From: Nocardiopsis flavescens
Lineage (GTDB): Bacteria > Actinomycetota > Actinomycetes > Streptosporangiales > Streptosporangiaceae
Length of the DNA: 64,000 nt
Assembly: GCF_900141985.1 (NCBI RefSeq)
Contig: NZ_FQZK01000001.1
Span: 372,001-436,000 of the forward strand
Reading direction: 5' to 3'
Shown: one piece after another, positions 42,414 to 51,506 of the stretch
Numbering within the stretch: the first letter of the stretch is position 1
How the letters are laid out: each line of letters starts with the position of its first letter
Notes under the pieces: generated by a model
What the model saw: the letters and a program-made list of their open reading frames with translations, nothing else
What the model was told of the DNA's origin: nothing
Databases searched by the model: none
Program-made: the position numbers and the translations under genes

Positions 42414-43220
42414 TCAGCGGCGGTAGGCGGTGTGCGGGACGTCGGTGATGAACATGCGCCCGGGGACGTGGGTGATCGCCAGCTCCAGGCGGGAGGCCGC
42501 GACCACGGCCTGGGTGGTGACCCCGCAGGCCCAGAAGACGGGCACGTCGCCGCCGACGGTCACGGCGTCGCCGAAGTCCGGGCGGCCCAGGTCGGCGATG
42601 CCCAGCCCGGCGGGGTCGCCGACGTGGACGGGGGCGCCGTGCACGTCGGGGTAGCGGTCGGTGATGCGCACGGCCTCGGCCACCTGGTGGGCGGGGACGG
42701 GCCGCATCGACACCACGAGCGGCCCGGACAGCGCCCCCGCGCCCCGGGTGGGCCGGTCGGTGACGTACATGGGGTCGATGACCCCCTCCTCCAGGTGGCG
42801 GACGGGCACCCCCGCCTCCAGCAGGGCCGTCTCGAAGGTGAGGCTGCACCCGATGAGGAAGGCGACCATGTCGGAGCGCCAGTACGGGGTGGCGTCGGCG
42901 ACCTCCTCGACCACCTCCCCGTCGCGCCAGATCCGGTACGCGGGCAGGTCGGTGCGCAGGTCGGCGCCGGCGGCCAGGGCGGTGGCGGGCGAGCCGGCGT
43001 CGGTGACGTCCAGCAGGGGGCAGGCCTGCGGGTTGCGCTGGGCGAACAGCAGCAGGTCGTAGGCGTCGGCCCGGGGGACGGCGATGAGGTTGGCCTGGGC
43101 GCTGGCGGCGGCCCAGCCGACGGTGTCGGTGTCCAGGCCCGCCCGGAAAAGGGCGCGCGCCCCGGCCCCGGTGAGGAGCGCGGGGTCGCCGGGCGGTGCC
43201 GGCGCGGCGGCGGTGCTCAC
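42414..43220 (-). CDS. DUF1445 family protein (D-glutamate cyclase / putative hydro-lyase)
   Basis: 268 residues. GTG 43220 overlaps the stop codon of the M24 gene (GTGA). The signatures [44 protein letters not shown] and [13 protein letters not shown] identify the DUF1445 (PF07286) family. It includes a eukaryotic D-glutamate cyclase (making 5-oxo-D-proline) and bacterial proteins annotated as hydro-lyases. In this operon an amino-acid substrate is plausible. Its length is normal and the Cys of CGVTTQ is kept. Confidence 0.8.
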   Translation of the reverse strand: MSTAAAPAPPGDPALLTGAGARALFRAGLDTDTVGWAAASAQANLIAVPRADAYDLLLFAQRNPQACPLLDVTDAGSPATALAAGADLRTDLPAYRIWRDGEVVEEVADATPYWRSDMVAFLIGCSLTFETALLEAGVPVRHLEEGVIDPMYVTDRPTRGAGALSGPLVVSMRPVPAHQVAEAVRITDRYPDVHGAPVHVGDPAGLGIADLGRPDFGDAVTVGGDVPVFWACGVTTQAVVAASRLELAITHVPGRMFITDVPHTAYRR

Positions 43221-44446
43221 GCGAGCACCCCCAGCCCGCGGTCCAGGGTGGTGAGCAGCTCGTTGCCGGCGGAGCGGACCACGAAGGGGTCCTCGACCTG
43301 CACGGCCCCGAAGCCGAACTCGTAGTAGGGGGTCTCGATGTTGACCACGGTCCCCTCCTCGATGACGTCCTCCTCGTCGGGGCCGATGAGGACCCGGTCG
43401 TAGACCTCCACCCCGATCCCGTGGCCGACGTGGTTGCGCCGGTAGTGGGGCACGCCCGCCTCGCGGACCGCCTCGACGGTGATGTCGAACAGCTCCTTGC
43501 CGGTCATGCCGGGCGCGGCGGCGGCCAGCGCCCGGTCGGTCCCGGCCAGCATCGCGTCGTAGTAGGCGCGGACCCGGGCGTCGGGCTCGCCCAGGGTCAG
43601 GACCCGGGCGATGTCGGCCCAGTAGCCGTCCAGGACGCAGCCGACGTCGAACCACACGGCGTCGCCGCGGCGCAGCGGGGTGTCGGTGGGACGGGTCTGC
43701 CCGAGCACGGCCCCGGCGCCGACCTTGATGTGGGTGAAGCGGGGGCGCCCGCCCGCCCCGGCGACGGTGCGCTCGAACTCGCGCACCAGGTCGCGTTCGG
43801 TGACCCCGGGGGCGGCGATCGCGGCGACCGCCCGGATGCCCTCCTCGGCGACGGCCGCGGCGGCGGCCAGCAGGCGCTCCTCCGGCGCCGTCTTGACCTT
43901 GCGGGTCCAGCGCAGCAGGTCGGCGCCGTCGGTGCGCAGCCGGGCGCCGGGCAGGGCGTCGGCCAGGGTGTCGAGCGCGCCGGGGCGCAGGGCGCCGGTG
44001 TCCAGGCAGATGCGGGCCGTGTCCAGCCCGGCGCCGCGCAGGACGCCGGCCAGCGCTTCGGCGGCGGTGGCCGGGACCGGCCCGGTCCGCCACAGGCGGC
44101 CCAGCTCGACCTGGCGCGGGTCCGGGCCCTCCCGCCCGGCGGCCTCGCGGTGGAAGGTGCCGAAGCCGACCGCTCCGGCCAGGTCGGCTTCGGCGTCCAG
44201 CGCCTGGTCCAGGTCGCAGCGCGAGGAGACGAGGTAGGGCCGGTCGGGGCGCTCGCGCGAGACGACCGCGGCGCACTCGCCGGTGTGCGGGAAGATCTCC
44301 AGGGAGACGCTGGAGACGCCGGTCAGGTAGCGGACGTTCTCCAGGGTCGTCGCCACCAGGGCGTCCGCGCCCAGTGCGTCCATGCGGCGGATCAGCCTGT
44401 CGGTGTTCGGTGCCACGGGTGTCCTCTCCGGGGGTGCGTCGGTCAC
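43217..44446 (-). CDS. M24 metallohydrolase (Xaa-Pro peptidase / creatinase fold)
   Basis: 409 residues from GTG 44446, overlapping the stop codon of the sbnA-like gene. A creatinase N-terminal domain ([26 protein letters not shown]) precedes the pita-bread catalytic domain. All five metal ligands can be placed: Asp in WFDVGCV, Asp in YWADIARV, His in [11 protein letters not shown], Glu in NIETPYYE and Glu in QVEDPFVV. It is therefore probably an active di-metal hydrolase cutting a C-N bond. In this cluster it might trim an amide or dipeptide intermediate; that is inference. Confidence 0.85.
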   Translation of the reverse strand: MTDAPPERTPVAPNTDRLIRRMDALGADALVATTLENVRYLTGVSSVSLEIFPHTGECAAVVSRERPDRPYLVSSRCDLDQALDAEADLAGAVGFGTFHREAAGREGPDPRQVELGRLWRTGPVPATAAEALAGVLRGAGLDTARICLDTGALRPGALDTLADALPGARLRTDGADLLRWTRKVKTAPEERLLAAAAAVAEEGIRAVAAIAAPGVTERDLVREFERTVAGAGGRPRFTHIKVGAGAVLGQTRPTDTPLRRGDAVWFDVGCVLDGYWADIARVLTLGEPDARVRAYYDAMLAGTDRALAAAAPGMTGKELFDITVEAVREAGVPHYRRNHVGHGIGVEVYDRVLIGPDEEDVIEEGTVVNIETPYYEFGFGAVQVEDPFVVRSAGNELLTTLDRGLGVLA

Positions 44447-45498
44447 GGACGAGCCGCGCCGGCCGGGCGGGGCGTGGGCTCGGCCCGCCGCGAGGGGCGG
44501 CGCGCGGCGGCCAGCAGGCCCCGGGGGGTGTCCAGCCCGGCGGCCTCGATGCGCTGGGCGATGCCGCGTTCGCGCAGCCAGGCGTCGTCGAAGGACTCCC
44601 CGAGGTAGTTGACCCCCGCGTCGGGGGCCACGACGACGATCCGGGCGCCCGGGGCGAGGTGGGCGTGGTGCAGGGCGCCGAAGACGGCCGCCCCGGCGGA
44701 CTCCCCCACGAGCAGGCCCTCGCTGCGGGCCAGCATGCGGCCGGTGCCCATCCCCTCGTGGTCGCGGACCAGGTGGACGCGGTCGACGTACTCGGGGCTG
44801 AGGTTGCCCGGGGGCCAGGCGATGCCCAGCCCCCGCATGGCCCAGTGGCCCACCGGGTAGCCGAAGGCCGCCGACCCGTCGGCGTCGACGCCGACGGTGA
44901 CCACGCCGGGCCGCTCGCGCTTGAGGGTGCGGGACAGACCGCTGATGTGGCCGCCGGTCCCGACCGCCGCGACCAGCACGTCGAACTCGGGGACCTCGTC
45001 CAGGAGCTCGCGCGCGGTGATCTCGGCGTGGGTCGAGGCGTTGTCGGGGTTGTTGTACTGGTCGGGCCAGAAGGAGTCGGGGATCTCCTCCATGAGCCGG
45101 CGCACCCGCCGCCTGCGGGGCTCCTGGTAGCCGCCGTTCTCGTCGGGGGTGCGCACGATCTCCAGCTCGGCCCCCAGGGCGGAGACGAACTCGATCATGG
45201 ACCGCGGGGCCTTGGGGTCGGTCACCAGGACGACCCGGTAGCCGCGGGCCGCGCCGATCATGGCCAGGGCCTTGCCCATGTTCCCGGAGGTGGACTCCAC
45301 GATCGTGCCGTCGGGTTTGAGCCGGCCGTCGGACTCGGCCCGGGTCACCATGCCCAGGGCGGTGCGGTCCTTGATGCTGCCGGCCGGGTTGAAGCCCTCC
45401 ATCTTGACGAGGATCTCCGAGCCGTTGCCCATGGTCAGCCTGTTCAGGCGGACGACCGGGGTGCGCCCGACCGTCTCCAGGACGCTGTCGTGAATCAT
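44443..45498 (-). CDS. SbnA-like PLP enzyme (cysteine synthase superfamily)
   Basis: 351 residues from ATG 45498. Fold-type II PLP enzyme with the PLP lysine in GSIKDRTAL and the substrate loop [25 protein letters not shown], the downstream QYNNPDN and [12 protein letters not shown] match, from memory, SbnA of staphyloferrin B synthesis better than CysK. SbnA joins O-phosphoserine and glutamate into a precursor of 2,3-diaminopropionate. The usual partner SbnB (ornithine cyclodeaminase-like) is absent from the window. The last 30 residues are Arg/Pro-rich. It is second in the operon, 64 bp after asnB-like. Confidence 0.82.
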   Translation of the reverse strand: MIHDSVLETVGRTPVVRLNRLTMGNGSEILVKMEGFNPAGSIKDRTALGMVTRAESDGRLKPDGTIVESTSGNMGKALAMIGAARGYRVVLVTDPKAPRSMIEFVSALGAELEIVRTPDENGGYQEPRRRRVRRLMEEIPDSFWPDQYNNPDNASTHAEITARELLDEVPEFDVLVAAVGTGGHISGLSRTLKRERPGVVTVGVDADGSAAFGYPVGHWAMRGLGIAWPPGNLSPEYVDRVHLVRDHEGMGTGRMLARSEGLLVGESAGAAVFGALHHAHLAPGARIVVVAPDAGVNYLGESFDDAWLRERGIAQRIEAAGLDTPRGLLAAARRPSRRAEPTPRPAGAARP

Positions 45499-45562
45499 GC
45501 GGAACCCCCAGGGGAGTCGAGTCGCCTTCGTGTCTGCGCCGCGGGTGCGGCGGGTGGCCGGG

Positions 45563-47398
45563 TCACAGGGACAGCCGGACCCGGTGGTGGTCGAGCCACA
45601 GGTTGAGCTGGAGGACGAGGTCGACGTCGGCCCTGCTCAGCCGGTTCTTGATGAGTTCGTCGGGGGAGTCGGCCAGCCGGGCGGCGGCCTGGAGGTCGAT
45701 GAGCGGCAGCACCGGGGAGGCCGGGTCGGCGAGGATCTCGGTGAAGAGCTCCTGGAGCCTGCGGGCGTAGTCGGGGTTCCTGCCGACGGGCGTGGCGCTC
45801 TGGGGGCGGCGCACCACGTCCGGGGGGAGCAGGTCCGCGACGGCGGCCCGCAGCAGCCCCTTCTCGATGTCCCCGTGGCGCTGCATCCGGGCGGGGATGT
45901 TGTACGCGTACTCGATGAGGTCGACGCTGTTGATGGGCGCCCGCATGCGCAGGCCCACCGAGGAGAACAGCCCGGCGTCGGTGCGGAACCGGGTGAGCAG
46001 CAGGTACGACAGCCGCCGGATCCGGCGCTGGTCCTCGTCGTCCTCGGGGAGGAACTCGACCTCGGCGACGCTCTCGGCGTAGGAGTCGCGGTAGTAGTCG
46101 GGCAGTTCCATCAGCCGCAGCACGCCCTCGTCGAGCAGCCGCGTCCCGAACCCGTTGGCGGCGCCGTGCCGCTGGGCCAGCGCGATCCAGGGGAAGGTGC
46201 CCGAGTCCACCAGGGCGGTGTCGGTCGACCACCTGGCCCCGTGGAAGAGCTGGTCCCCCATGCCGCCGGTGAACGCGGTGCGCCCCCCGGCCGCAGCGAC
46301 GTGCTGGAGGAACACGTACTGGGAGGCGTCCATGTCGTAGATGCGGGTGGGCAGGTCCTTGGCCCGCAGCAGCCCCAGGCGCACGTCGGGGTCCAGGATC
46401 CCGTACGCGTCGAGTTCGACCACCTCGTGCCAGGAGCCGATGTGGTCGGCGACCGACCGGGCGAAGGGCGCGTCGCGGGTGTCGTGGACGGCGTCGCGCT
46501 GGAAGTCGTCGTCGGTGAAGTCCAGGGTGAAGGTGTGCAGGTCGCGCTCGCCCCGGGAGCGCAGCTCGGCGGCGACCAGGGCCGCCACCGCCGAGGAGTC
46601 GATGCCGCCGGACAGGGTGCCCACCAGCCCCGAGGAGTCGGCGGGCACGCTCAGGCGCACGCTCTCCCGGAGGATCTCGCGGACGCGGTCGACGGTGGCG
46701 TCGACGCCGTCGGTGTGCGGGCGGGGCTCCAGCGCCCAGTAGAGGCTGCGCCGCCACCCGTCGCGGCCGTAGCGCGCGACCTCGGCGGACTCGATCTGGC
46801 CCAGGCCCTCGAAGACCGGACCCGGGGGCAGGGCGTGGGCGACGACCTCGCGCAGCCCCTCCACGCCCACGCGGGGCTCGATGTCGGGGTGGGCGAGCAG
46901 GGTCTTGCGCTCGGAGGCGAACACCAGGCCGGTCCGGGTGCGCGCGTGGTACAGGGTCTGCCCGCCCATCCGGTCCCGGGCCAGGACCAGCTGCTCCTCG
47001 CGCCCGTCCCACAGGGCGATGGCGAAGGAGCCGCCCAGGCCGGGCACGATGTCCTGGCCCCACTCCAGGTAGGCGCGGGCGACGACCTCGGCGGTGCCGG
47101 CGCCCGGGGCCAGCCCGACGCGGCTGGCCCGCAGGCGGCGGGCCAGGGTGTCGACCCCGGTGGGGTTGCCGGTGACGCAGCAGACCACGTCGGCGCCGCC
47201 GGCCCGCAGGGCGAACGGCTGGTCGGCGGTGTCGGCGTCCGCGCCCAGGGCCCGGTGGCCGAACATCGCCCGCGGGGACAGCCACAGGCCCTCCCCGTCG
47301 GGTCCCCGGTGCGCGAGCGTGGCGGTCAGGGAGAGCAGGAGCGGCCGGTCCCGTTCCAAGTCCCGTTCGTAGTCGATCACGCCCACGACGCCTGACAT
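45563..47398 (-). CDS. Asparagine synthetase-like ligase with Cys2 replaced by Ser
   Basis: 611 residues from ATG 47398. The N-terminal Ntn domain starts MSGVVGVIDYERD, so the nucleophilic Cys2 of class II glutaminases is Ser. The NGEIYN glutamine-binding motif reads TGNPTGV. The synthetase domain keeps the ATP pyrophosphatase loop LSGGIDSSAVAAL (about residue 255) and the active-site Lys region HGDIEKGLLRAA. It should therefore adenylate a carboxylate but not make ammonia from glutamine. Loss of the Cys is also seen in beta-lactam synthetases, CarA and lasso cyclases, where an internal amine attacks. It is the first gene of the operon ending in the PKS. Confidence 0.85.
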   Translation of the reverse strand: MSGVVGVIDYERDLERDRPLLLSLTATLAHRGPDGEGLWLSPRAMFGHRALGADADTADQPFALRAGGADVVCCVTGNPTGVDTLARRLRASRVGLAPGAGTAEVVARAYLEWGQDIVPGLGGSFAIALWDGREEQLVLARDRMGGQTLYHARTRTGLVFASERKTLLAHPDIEPRVGVEGLREVVAHALPPGPVFEGLGQIESAEVARYGRDGWRRSLYWALEPRPHTDGVDATVDRVREILRESVRLSVPADSSGLVGTLSGGIDSSAVAALVAAELRSRGERDLHTFTLDFTDDDFQRDAVHDTRDAPFARSVADHIGSWHEVVELDAYGILDPDVRLGLLRAKDLPTRIYDMDASQYVFLQHVAAAGGRTAFTGGMGDQLFHGARWSTDTALVDSGTFPWIALAQRHGAANGFGTRLLDEGVLRLMELPDYYRDSYAESVAEVEFLPEDDEDQRRIRRLSYLLLTRFRTDAGLFSSVGLRMRAPINSVDLIEYAYNIPARMQRHGDIEKGLLRAAVADLLPPDVVRRPQSATPVGRNPDYARRLQELFTEILADPASPVLPLIDLQAAARLADSPDELIKNRLSRADVDLVLQLNLWLDHHRVRLSL

Positions 47399-47679
47399 CG
47401 CGTCACCATCCCTCGGTTCCCTCGCACGGCCGGGTGCGCCCGGAGCGGCGCACCTCGCACTGTCCGGACCAGGGTGGCAACGGCGCATCGTAGGAGGATC
47501 GAAGCCGCCTGAAGAGGTTCTGGGGCACCGGGGACCGCGGTGTGTACACCTCGCGGAGGAGGGGCGATGACCTTCCGTACCCATGGAGTCGCACGGAGGA
47601 TGGGTCTTGAGACGGAGGACCCGGGTGGCCTTCGTCCCGTAATGTCGGCAGCGACCGCACCGGACAGGGAGAAATGCGG
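47399..47679. promoter_or_regulatory. Promoter region of the asnB-like/PKS operon
   Basis: No gene is seen between asnB-like and the SARP terminator. It contains a palindrome GTGTACAC (47542-47549); the 8-mer TGTACACC at 47543-47550 recurs upstream of cydA at 50121-50128. It also contains TCGAAGC and TGAAGAG 11 bp apart near 47499-47516, on the strand opposite to the operon. Confidence 0.4.
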
Positions 47680-47711
47680 CCGGGCCGGACCGCGTCAGCG
47701 GTCCGGCCCGG
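47680..47711 (-). terminator. Terminator of the SARP gene
   Basis: CCGGGCCGGACCGC and GCGGTCCGGCCCGG form a perfect 14-bp stem with a GTCA loop, 30 bp past the stop codon. The SARP gene is therefore probably monocistronic. Confidence 0.7.
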
Positions 47712-47741
47712 TCAGGGGGGCGGGACGGGCGGATCGTCCGG

Positions 47742-49670
47742 TCAGCGCGGTGTCCCCGCCGCCCGTCCCCCGTTCTCCCTCTTCATCCGCTCGCGCGCGT
47801 AGAGCCGGATGAGCTCGTGGAAGTAGTACAGCACCTCCGAACCGCCGGCCTTCTCCCAGACCTGGAGGAACCGATTCTCGACCAGCGAGGACAGGAGCGG
47901 TTCGACCTCCTCCACCGAGCAGTTCAGCAGCCTGGCCGCGCGCTCCGCCGTGAAGACGTTCTCCGGCAGGATGCTCAGCAGCCGCAGGAGTCCGGCCTCC
48001 TGCACATGCAGGTGCATGTAGCTGCTGTGGTAGCGGGCCCGCAGGTCCAGCCCCTGGAAGCGCAGGGCGTCCAGGCGCCGGTCGGCGTTGCACAGCTCGC
48101 GGGAGATGCTGGCCAGGGGCAGTCCGGGGACGGCGGCCAGCCGCGCCCCCACGACCTTGATGGCCAGCGGCAGCCCGCCGCAGGAGCGGACGATCTGCTC
48201 GGCCTCCCGGGCCTCGCGGGCGACCCTGCGCTCGCCGACGATCCCCTTGAACAGCTCGATGGCGTCGGACCGGTCGAGCCCGTGCAGGGACACCACGCAA
48301 GAGTCGTGCAGGATGTGCGGCCTGCTGGTGACGATGACCCCGCACTGGGGGCCGCCGGGGACGAGGTGCTCGACCTGGTCCGCGGAGGCGGCGTTGTCCA
48401 GCACGATGAGGACGCGCTGGCCGGACGTACAGGTGCGGAAGAGCTTCGCCCGCTCCTCCAGCCCGTCGGGGATCTGCTCCGCGGCCACGCCCAGCGAGAC
48501 CAGGAACCCCCGCAGGACCGACCCGGGGTCCACGGGGTCGGCCCGGTCCCCGCCCAGCCGGGCGAAGAGCTGCCCGTCCTCGAACCGCCCGCGGAGGCGG
48601 TGCGCGGCGTGCACGGCCAAGGCGGTCTTGCCCACCCCGGGCATCCCCGTGATCGAGACGACGCGGATGGCGGTGTCCGCGCCCTTCCCGGGGAAACAGC
48701 CCTCGACCGTGCGGAGTTCGCCGCCGTAGCCCTGGAAGTGCGGGGCGTCCGGCGGGATCTGGGCCGGGGTCCGGACCGGGGAGCCGTAGCCGCGGCGCGG
48801 CGCGGCCGGGGCCGGCTCGGCCTCGTCGGGCCCGCTCATGAGCAGCCCCTGGTGGATGGCGCGGATCTCGGTGGAGGGCTCCACGCCCAGCTCCCGCACG
48901 AGGGTGTCGCGCAGGGACCGGTACACGTCCAGGGCCTCGTAGCGCCGCCCCGCCCCGCTGAGGGCGAGCATGAGCTTGGCGTGCAGGCCCTCGTGGAGGG
49001 GGTGGTCGACGGTGAGCGAGCGCAGCTCCCCCACCAGGGCCTCGCAGCGGCCCAGCCGGATCTCCCCCTCGATGCGCATCTCCAGGGCGCGCATCCTCTC
49101 CTCCTCCAGGCGCGCGACCAGGGGGGCCAGGATCTCCCCCCGCTCCACGTCGGCCAGGGCGGGGCCGCGCCACACGGACAGGCCCTCGCCGAGGCGGGAG
49201 ACGGAGCACTCCAGCTCTCCGGAGGTGAATTCCCGGATTCCCCGGTCGACGCAGATCTCGAATCGGGATACGTCGACGACGGCGTCGGGGGCATGGACGA
49301 CGTAACCCGAGGTGCGGGTGCGAATATCGACGTTCGCGCCGACGGAACCGAGAATCTTCCGCAGCTTGTAAACGTAGGTCTGGAGGGTGGGGATAGCGCT
49401 CGGCGGGGGCGCGCCGTGCCACAATTCGTCGATGAGTTCCGATGTCTGGACGAGGGATTCGCGCCGCAGGAGCAGGAGCGCGAGTACTTGACGGAGCTTG
49501 GGTGCGCTGGGCGTCACCTCATGGCCGTCCACGTGGATCTCCAGGGGTCCCAGCAGCCGGAACTCGATGTGAGTGGGGGTGCGGGGACCAGGGGGGTCTT
49601 CGTCGCGGCGGGTCTCGCCGCGCGGGTTGTCCAGGATTGCCGAGTCTCTGTACTGAGCTGGACGAGACAT
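47742..49670 (-). CDS. SARP-family pathway activator with NB-ARC domain (AfsR-like)
   Basis: 642 residues from ATG 49670 (AAGG upstream; GTG 49676 is the alternative). An OmpR-type winged helix (FRLLGPLEIHVDGHEV, then LRQVLALLLLRRESLV, about 38-130) precedes the bacterial transcriptional activation domain (about 140-280). An NB-ARC ATPase follows, with P-loop SITGMPGVGKTALA (about 343) and VLIVLDNAAS. It lacks the long TPR tail of full AfsR proteins. SARPs activate biosynthetic operons through 11-bp-phased heptamer repeats, and such repeats occur at 29225 and 61685. I saw no TTA codon in the parts checked. Confidence 0.9.
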   Translation of the reverse strand: MSRPAQYRDSAILDNPRGETRRDEDPPGPRTPTHIEFRLLGPLEIHVDGHEVTPSAPKLRQVLALLLLRRESLVQTSELIDELWHGAPPPSAIPTLQTYVYKLRKILGSVGANVDIRTRTSGYVVHAPDAVVDVSRFEICVDRGIREFTSGELECSVSRLGEGLSVWRGPALADVERGEILAPLVARLEEERMRALEMRIEGEIRLGRCEALVGELRSLTVDHPLHEGLHAKLMLALSGAGRRYEALDVYRSLRDTLVRELGVEPSTEIRAIHQGLLMSGPDEAEPAPAAPRRGYGSPVRTPAQIPPDAPHFQGYGGELRTVEGCFPGKGADTAIRVVSITGMPGVGKTALAVHAAHRLRGRFEDGQLFARLGGDRADPVDPGSVLRGFLVSLGVAAEQIPDGLEERAKLFRTCTSGQRVLIVLDNAASADQVEHLVPGGPQCGVIVTSRPHILHDSCVVSLHGLDRSDAIELFKGIVGERRVAREAREAEQIVRSCGGLPLAIKVVGARLAAVPGLPLASISRELCNADRRLDALRFQGLDLRARYHSSYMHLHVQEAGLLRLLSILPENVFTAERAARLLNCSVEEVEPLLSSLVENRFLQVWEKAGGSEVLYYFHELIRLYARERMKRENGGRAAGTPR

Positions 49671-50049
49671 GCCCACCTTCTGATCGTTAAGAACTCACAT
49701 AGGCAAGAAAAAAGTGTCGACTACCCCCTTCCGGTCGATCCCCCGGCGCAAAAAGAGAAAAGCAGACCAGGGCGCACACTCAGGCGCACGCCCGGGAAAG
49801 CATCGAAGATATCAACCCGACATCATGTGAAAAGTCGGACACGGTACAAAGTATCGAACAGACCGCTTGAGGAATTCTAGTCCCGGTCCCCGGCTATTTT
49901 TGGGACTCCGTTCCGCGCCACTCCCCCTCTCCGCCGGCGGCCGAACGACCGCGTCTCCGCAGTGGGCGCCGGGGGGCAGGGGCGGACCGCACATCTGGCT
50001 GGTTACCCGTAGGTCGAAGGTCCCAACCGAAAGCCATCGTTCGGAAACG
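49671..50049. other. AT-rich divergent promoter region, no gene
   Basis: Between the SARP start and the palindrome cluster, about 49675-49890 is by far the least GC-rich stretch of the window. It holds runs such as AAGAAAAAAG and CAAAAAGAGAAAA, which should include the SARP promoter. No ORF here has a plausible start or product. Confidence 0.5.
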
Positions 50050-50128
50050 GTACGTCAACCTCTGCGTGTTTGTCGTACATCCGAGGACGTACGAAGGTTT
50101 CTGGTGTACCACTCCGAAGCTGTACACC
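50050..50128. promoter_or_regulatory. Cluster of GTAC palindromic half-sites upstream of cydAB
   Basis: Five GTAC cores lie in 80 bp (50050, 50075, 50089, 50106, 50122). They form TCGTAC-N10-GTACGA (50073-50094) and GGTGTAC-N12-GTACACC (50103-50128), 85 bp before the cydA start. GTAC is rare in this GC-rich sequence, so an operator array is likely. It does not match the Rex site TTGTGA-N6-TCACAA. Confidence 0.5.
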
Positions 50129-50214
50129 GGGTGCAGCCTCCGGGGGGATGCACGGCCCCCGACCCGCCGATGACCATGGCGGCGACGAGCGTTCCCTAGG
50201 CGTGAGGCCCACCG

Positions 50215-51462
50215 ATGTTCGAAGACCCCCTGCTGCTGGCGAGGGTGCAGTTCGCGCTGACCGCGGCGACCCACTACATGTTCGTGGCCTTCACCCTGGG
50301 CATGGCCCCGTACGTGCTGTTCGGCCAGCTCAGAGCGCTCCTGCGCGTGGACTCCACCGGGATGCGCGCCGTGCGGTTCTGGGGCGGCCTGTACCTGGTC
50401 AACTACGCGATGGGCATCCTGTCCGGCCTGGTCATGGAACTCCAGCTGACGCTCAACTGGTCCGGGCTGCACGACATGTTCGGCTACGCCTTCGGCGCCC
50501 CGCTGGCGATCGAGACGATGGCCGCGTTCTTCGTGGAGTCGACCTTCCTGGGCCTGTGGATCTTCGGCTGGGACCGGATGGGCCGGTGGGCGCACTGGTC
50601 CTGCTTCCTGGTCGTCACCCTCACCGCCTACCTGTCCGCGTACTGGGTGATGGTCTCCAACGGCCTGCTGAAGTGGCCCGCCGGCTTCTCGGTCCGCGAC
50701 GGCGCCGCCGTGCTCGACGACCCCGCGGCCCTGATGGCCAACCCGTCGGCGACCCTGGCCTTCGCGCACATCTGCGTGTCGGCCCTGCTCATGGGCGGCG
50801 CCGTCGTCATGGCCGTGTCCGCCTACCACCTGCGCCGGCGGCGCGACCCCGACGGGCTCTTCGCACGGGCGCTGCGGACCGGCACCGTCCTGGTGCTCGT
50901 CGGGCTGGTCCCCACGGTGGTCACCGGCGGGACCCAGTTCGTCATGTACGGGCAGGAGCCCCCCACCAGCGGGCAGAGCTACACCCCGGCCGAGATCGAG
51001 GGGATCGAGTCGGCCTACGGGGACACGAGCACCGCGCACCTGATCGGCATCTCCGGGGACCTGCTGATGATGCTGTCCTGGGCCGTCATGGCCCTCCTGG
51101 GCCTGGTCACCGCCCTGGTGTGGATGGCCGGCGGGCTGGGCCGCTGGCGCTGGCACCTGCGCGTGGCGGCGGTCATGCCGCTCTTCCCCTACGCGGCCAG
51201 CGTGGGCGGGTGGGTCTTCCGCGAGACCGAGCGCCAGCCCTGGACCGTGCGCCACCACCTGACCACCGCCGACGCCCTGACCGAGATGTCGCCGCTGGCG
51301 GCGGGGGCCTCGTTCACCCTCTTCACGGCCGCCTTCGCCGTCCTGGGGATCACCACCGCATGGCTGCTCGTGCGGTTCGCCCGCCTGGGCCCCGACGCGG
51401 GACCGCTGCGCGCCCCCGAGGCCGACGGCGACGAGCGGCGGGACCCGGTGACGCCCCTGTGA
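50215..51462 (+). CDS. cydA: CydA-like cytochrome bd oxidase subunit I, second copy
   Basis: 415 residues, closely similar to the copy at 30946 (shared blocks RAVRFWGGLY, GLWIFGWDRMGRWAH). Heme-ligand positions are kept: His20 in TAATHYMF, His in AFAHICVSALL, Glu in FRETERQPW. GRQPW has become ERQPW, and the Q-loop is reduced as in the other copy (GGTQF; no Lys at the K252 position). It is followed by cydB after 44 bp. No cydDC assembly genes are present. It may form an alternative, possibly inhibitor-tolerant, terminal oxidase. Confidence 0.85.
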   Translation: MFEDPLLLARVQFALTAATHYMFVAFTLGMAPYVLFGQLRALLRVDSTGMRAVRFWGGLYLVNYAMGILSGLVMELQLTLNWSGLHDMFGYAFGAPLAIETMAAFFVESTFLGLWIFGWDRMGRWAHWSCFLVVTLTAYLSAYWVMVSNGLLKWPAGFSVRDGAAVLDDPAALMANPSATLAFAHICVSALLMGGAVVMAVSAYHLRRRRDPDGLFARALRTGTVLVLVGLVPTVVTGGTQFVMYGQEPPTSGQSYTPAEIEGIESAYGDTSTAHLIGISGDLLMMLSWAVMALLGLVTALVWMAGGLGRWRWHLRVAAVMPLFPYAASVGGWVFRETERQPWTVRHHLTTADALTEMSPLAAGASFTLFTAAFAVLGITTAWLLVRFARLGPDAGPLRAPEADGDERRDPVTPL

Positions 51463-51506
51463 GACCGCGTCCCCCCGGACACCCACGACCCTAGGGACAC
51501 ACCCGT

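Noticed and set aside
45563..47398. Housekeeping asparagine synthetase (asnB)
   Set aside because: The nucleophilic Cys2 and the glutamine-binding motif are both changed, and the gene heads a biosynthetic operon.
47494..47520. SARP site upstream of the asnB-like operon (TCGAAGC / TGAAGAG, 11-bp phase)
   Set aside because: The repeats are on the strand opposite to the operon and the second heptamer matches poorly, so it is not listed as a supported site.
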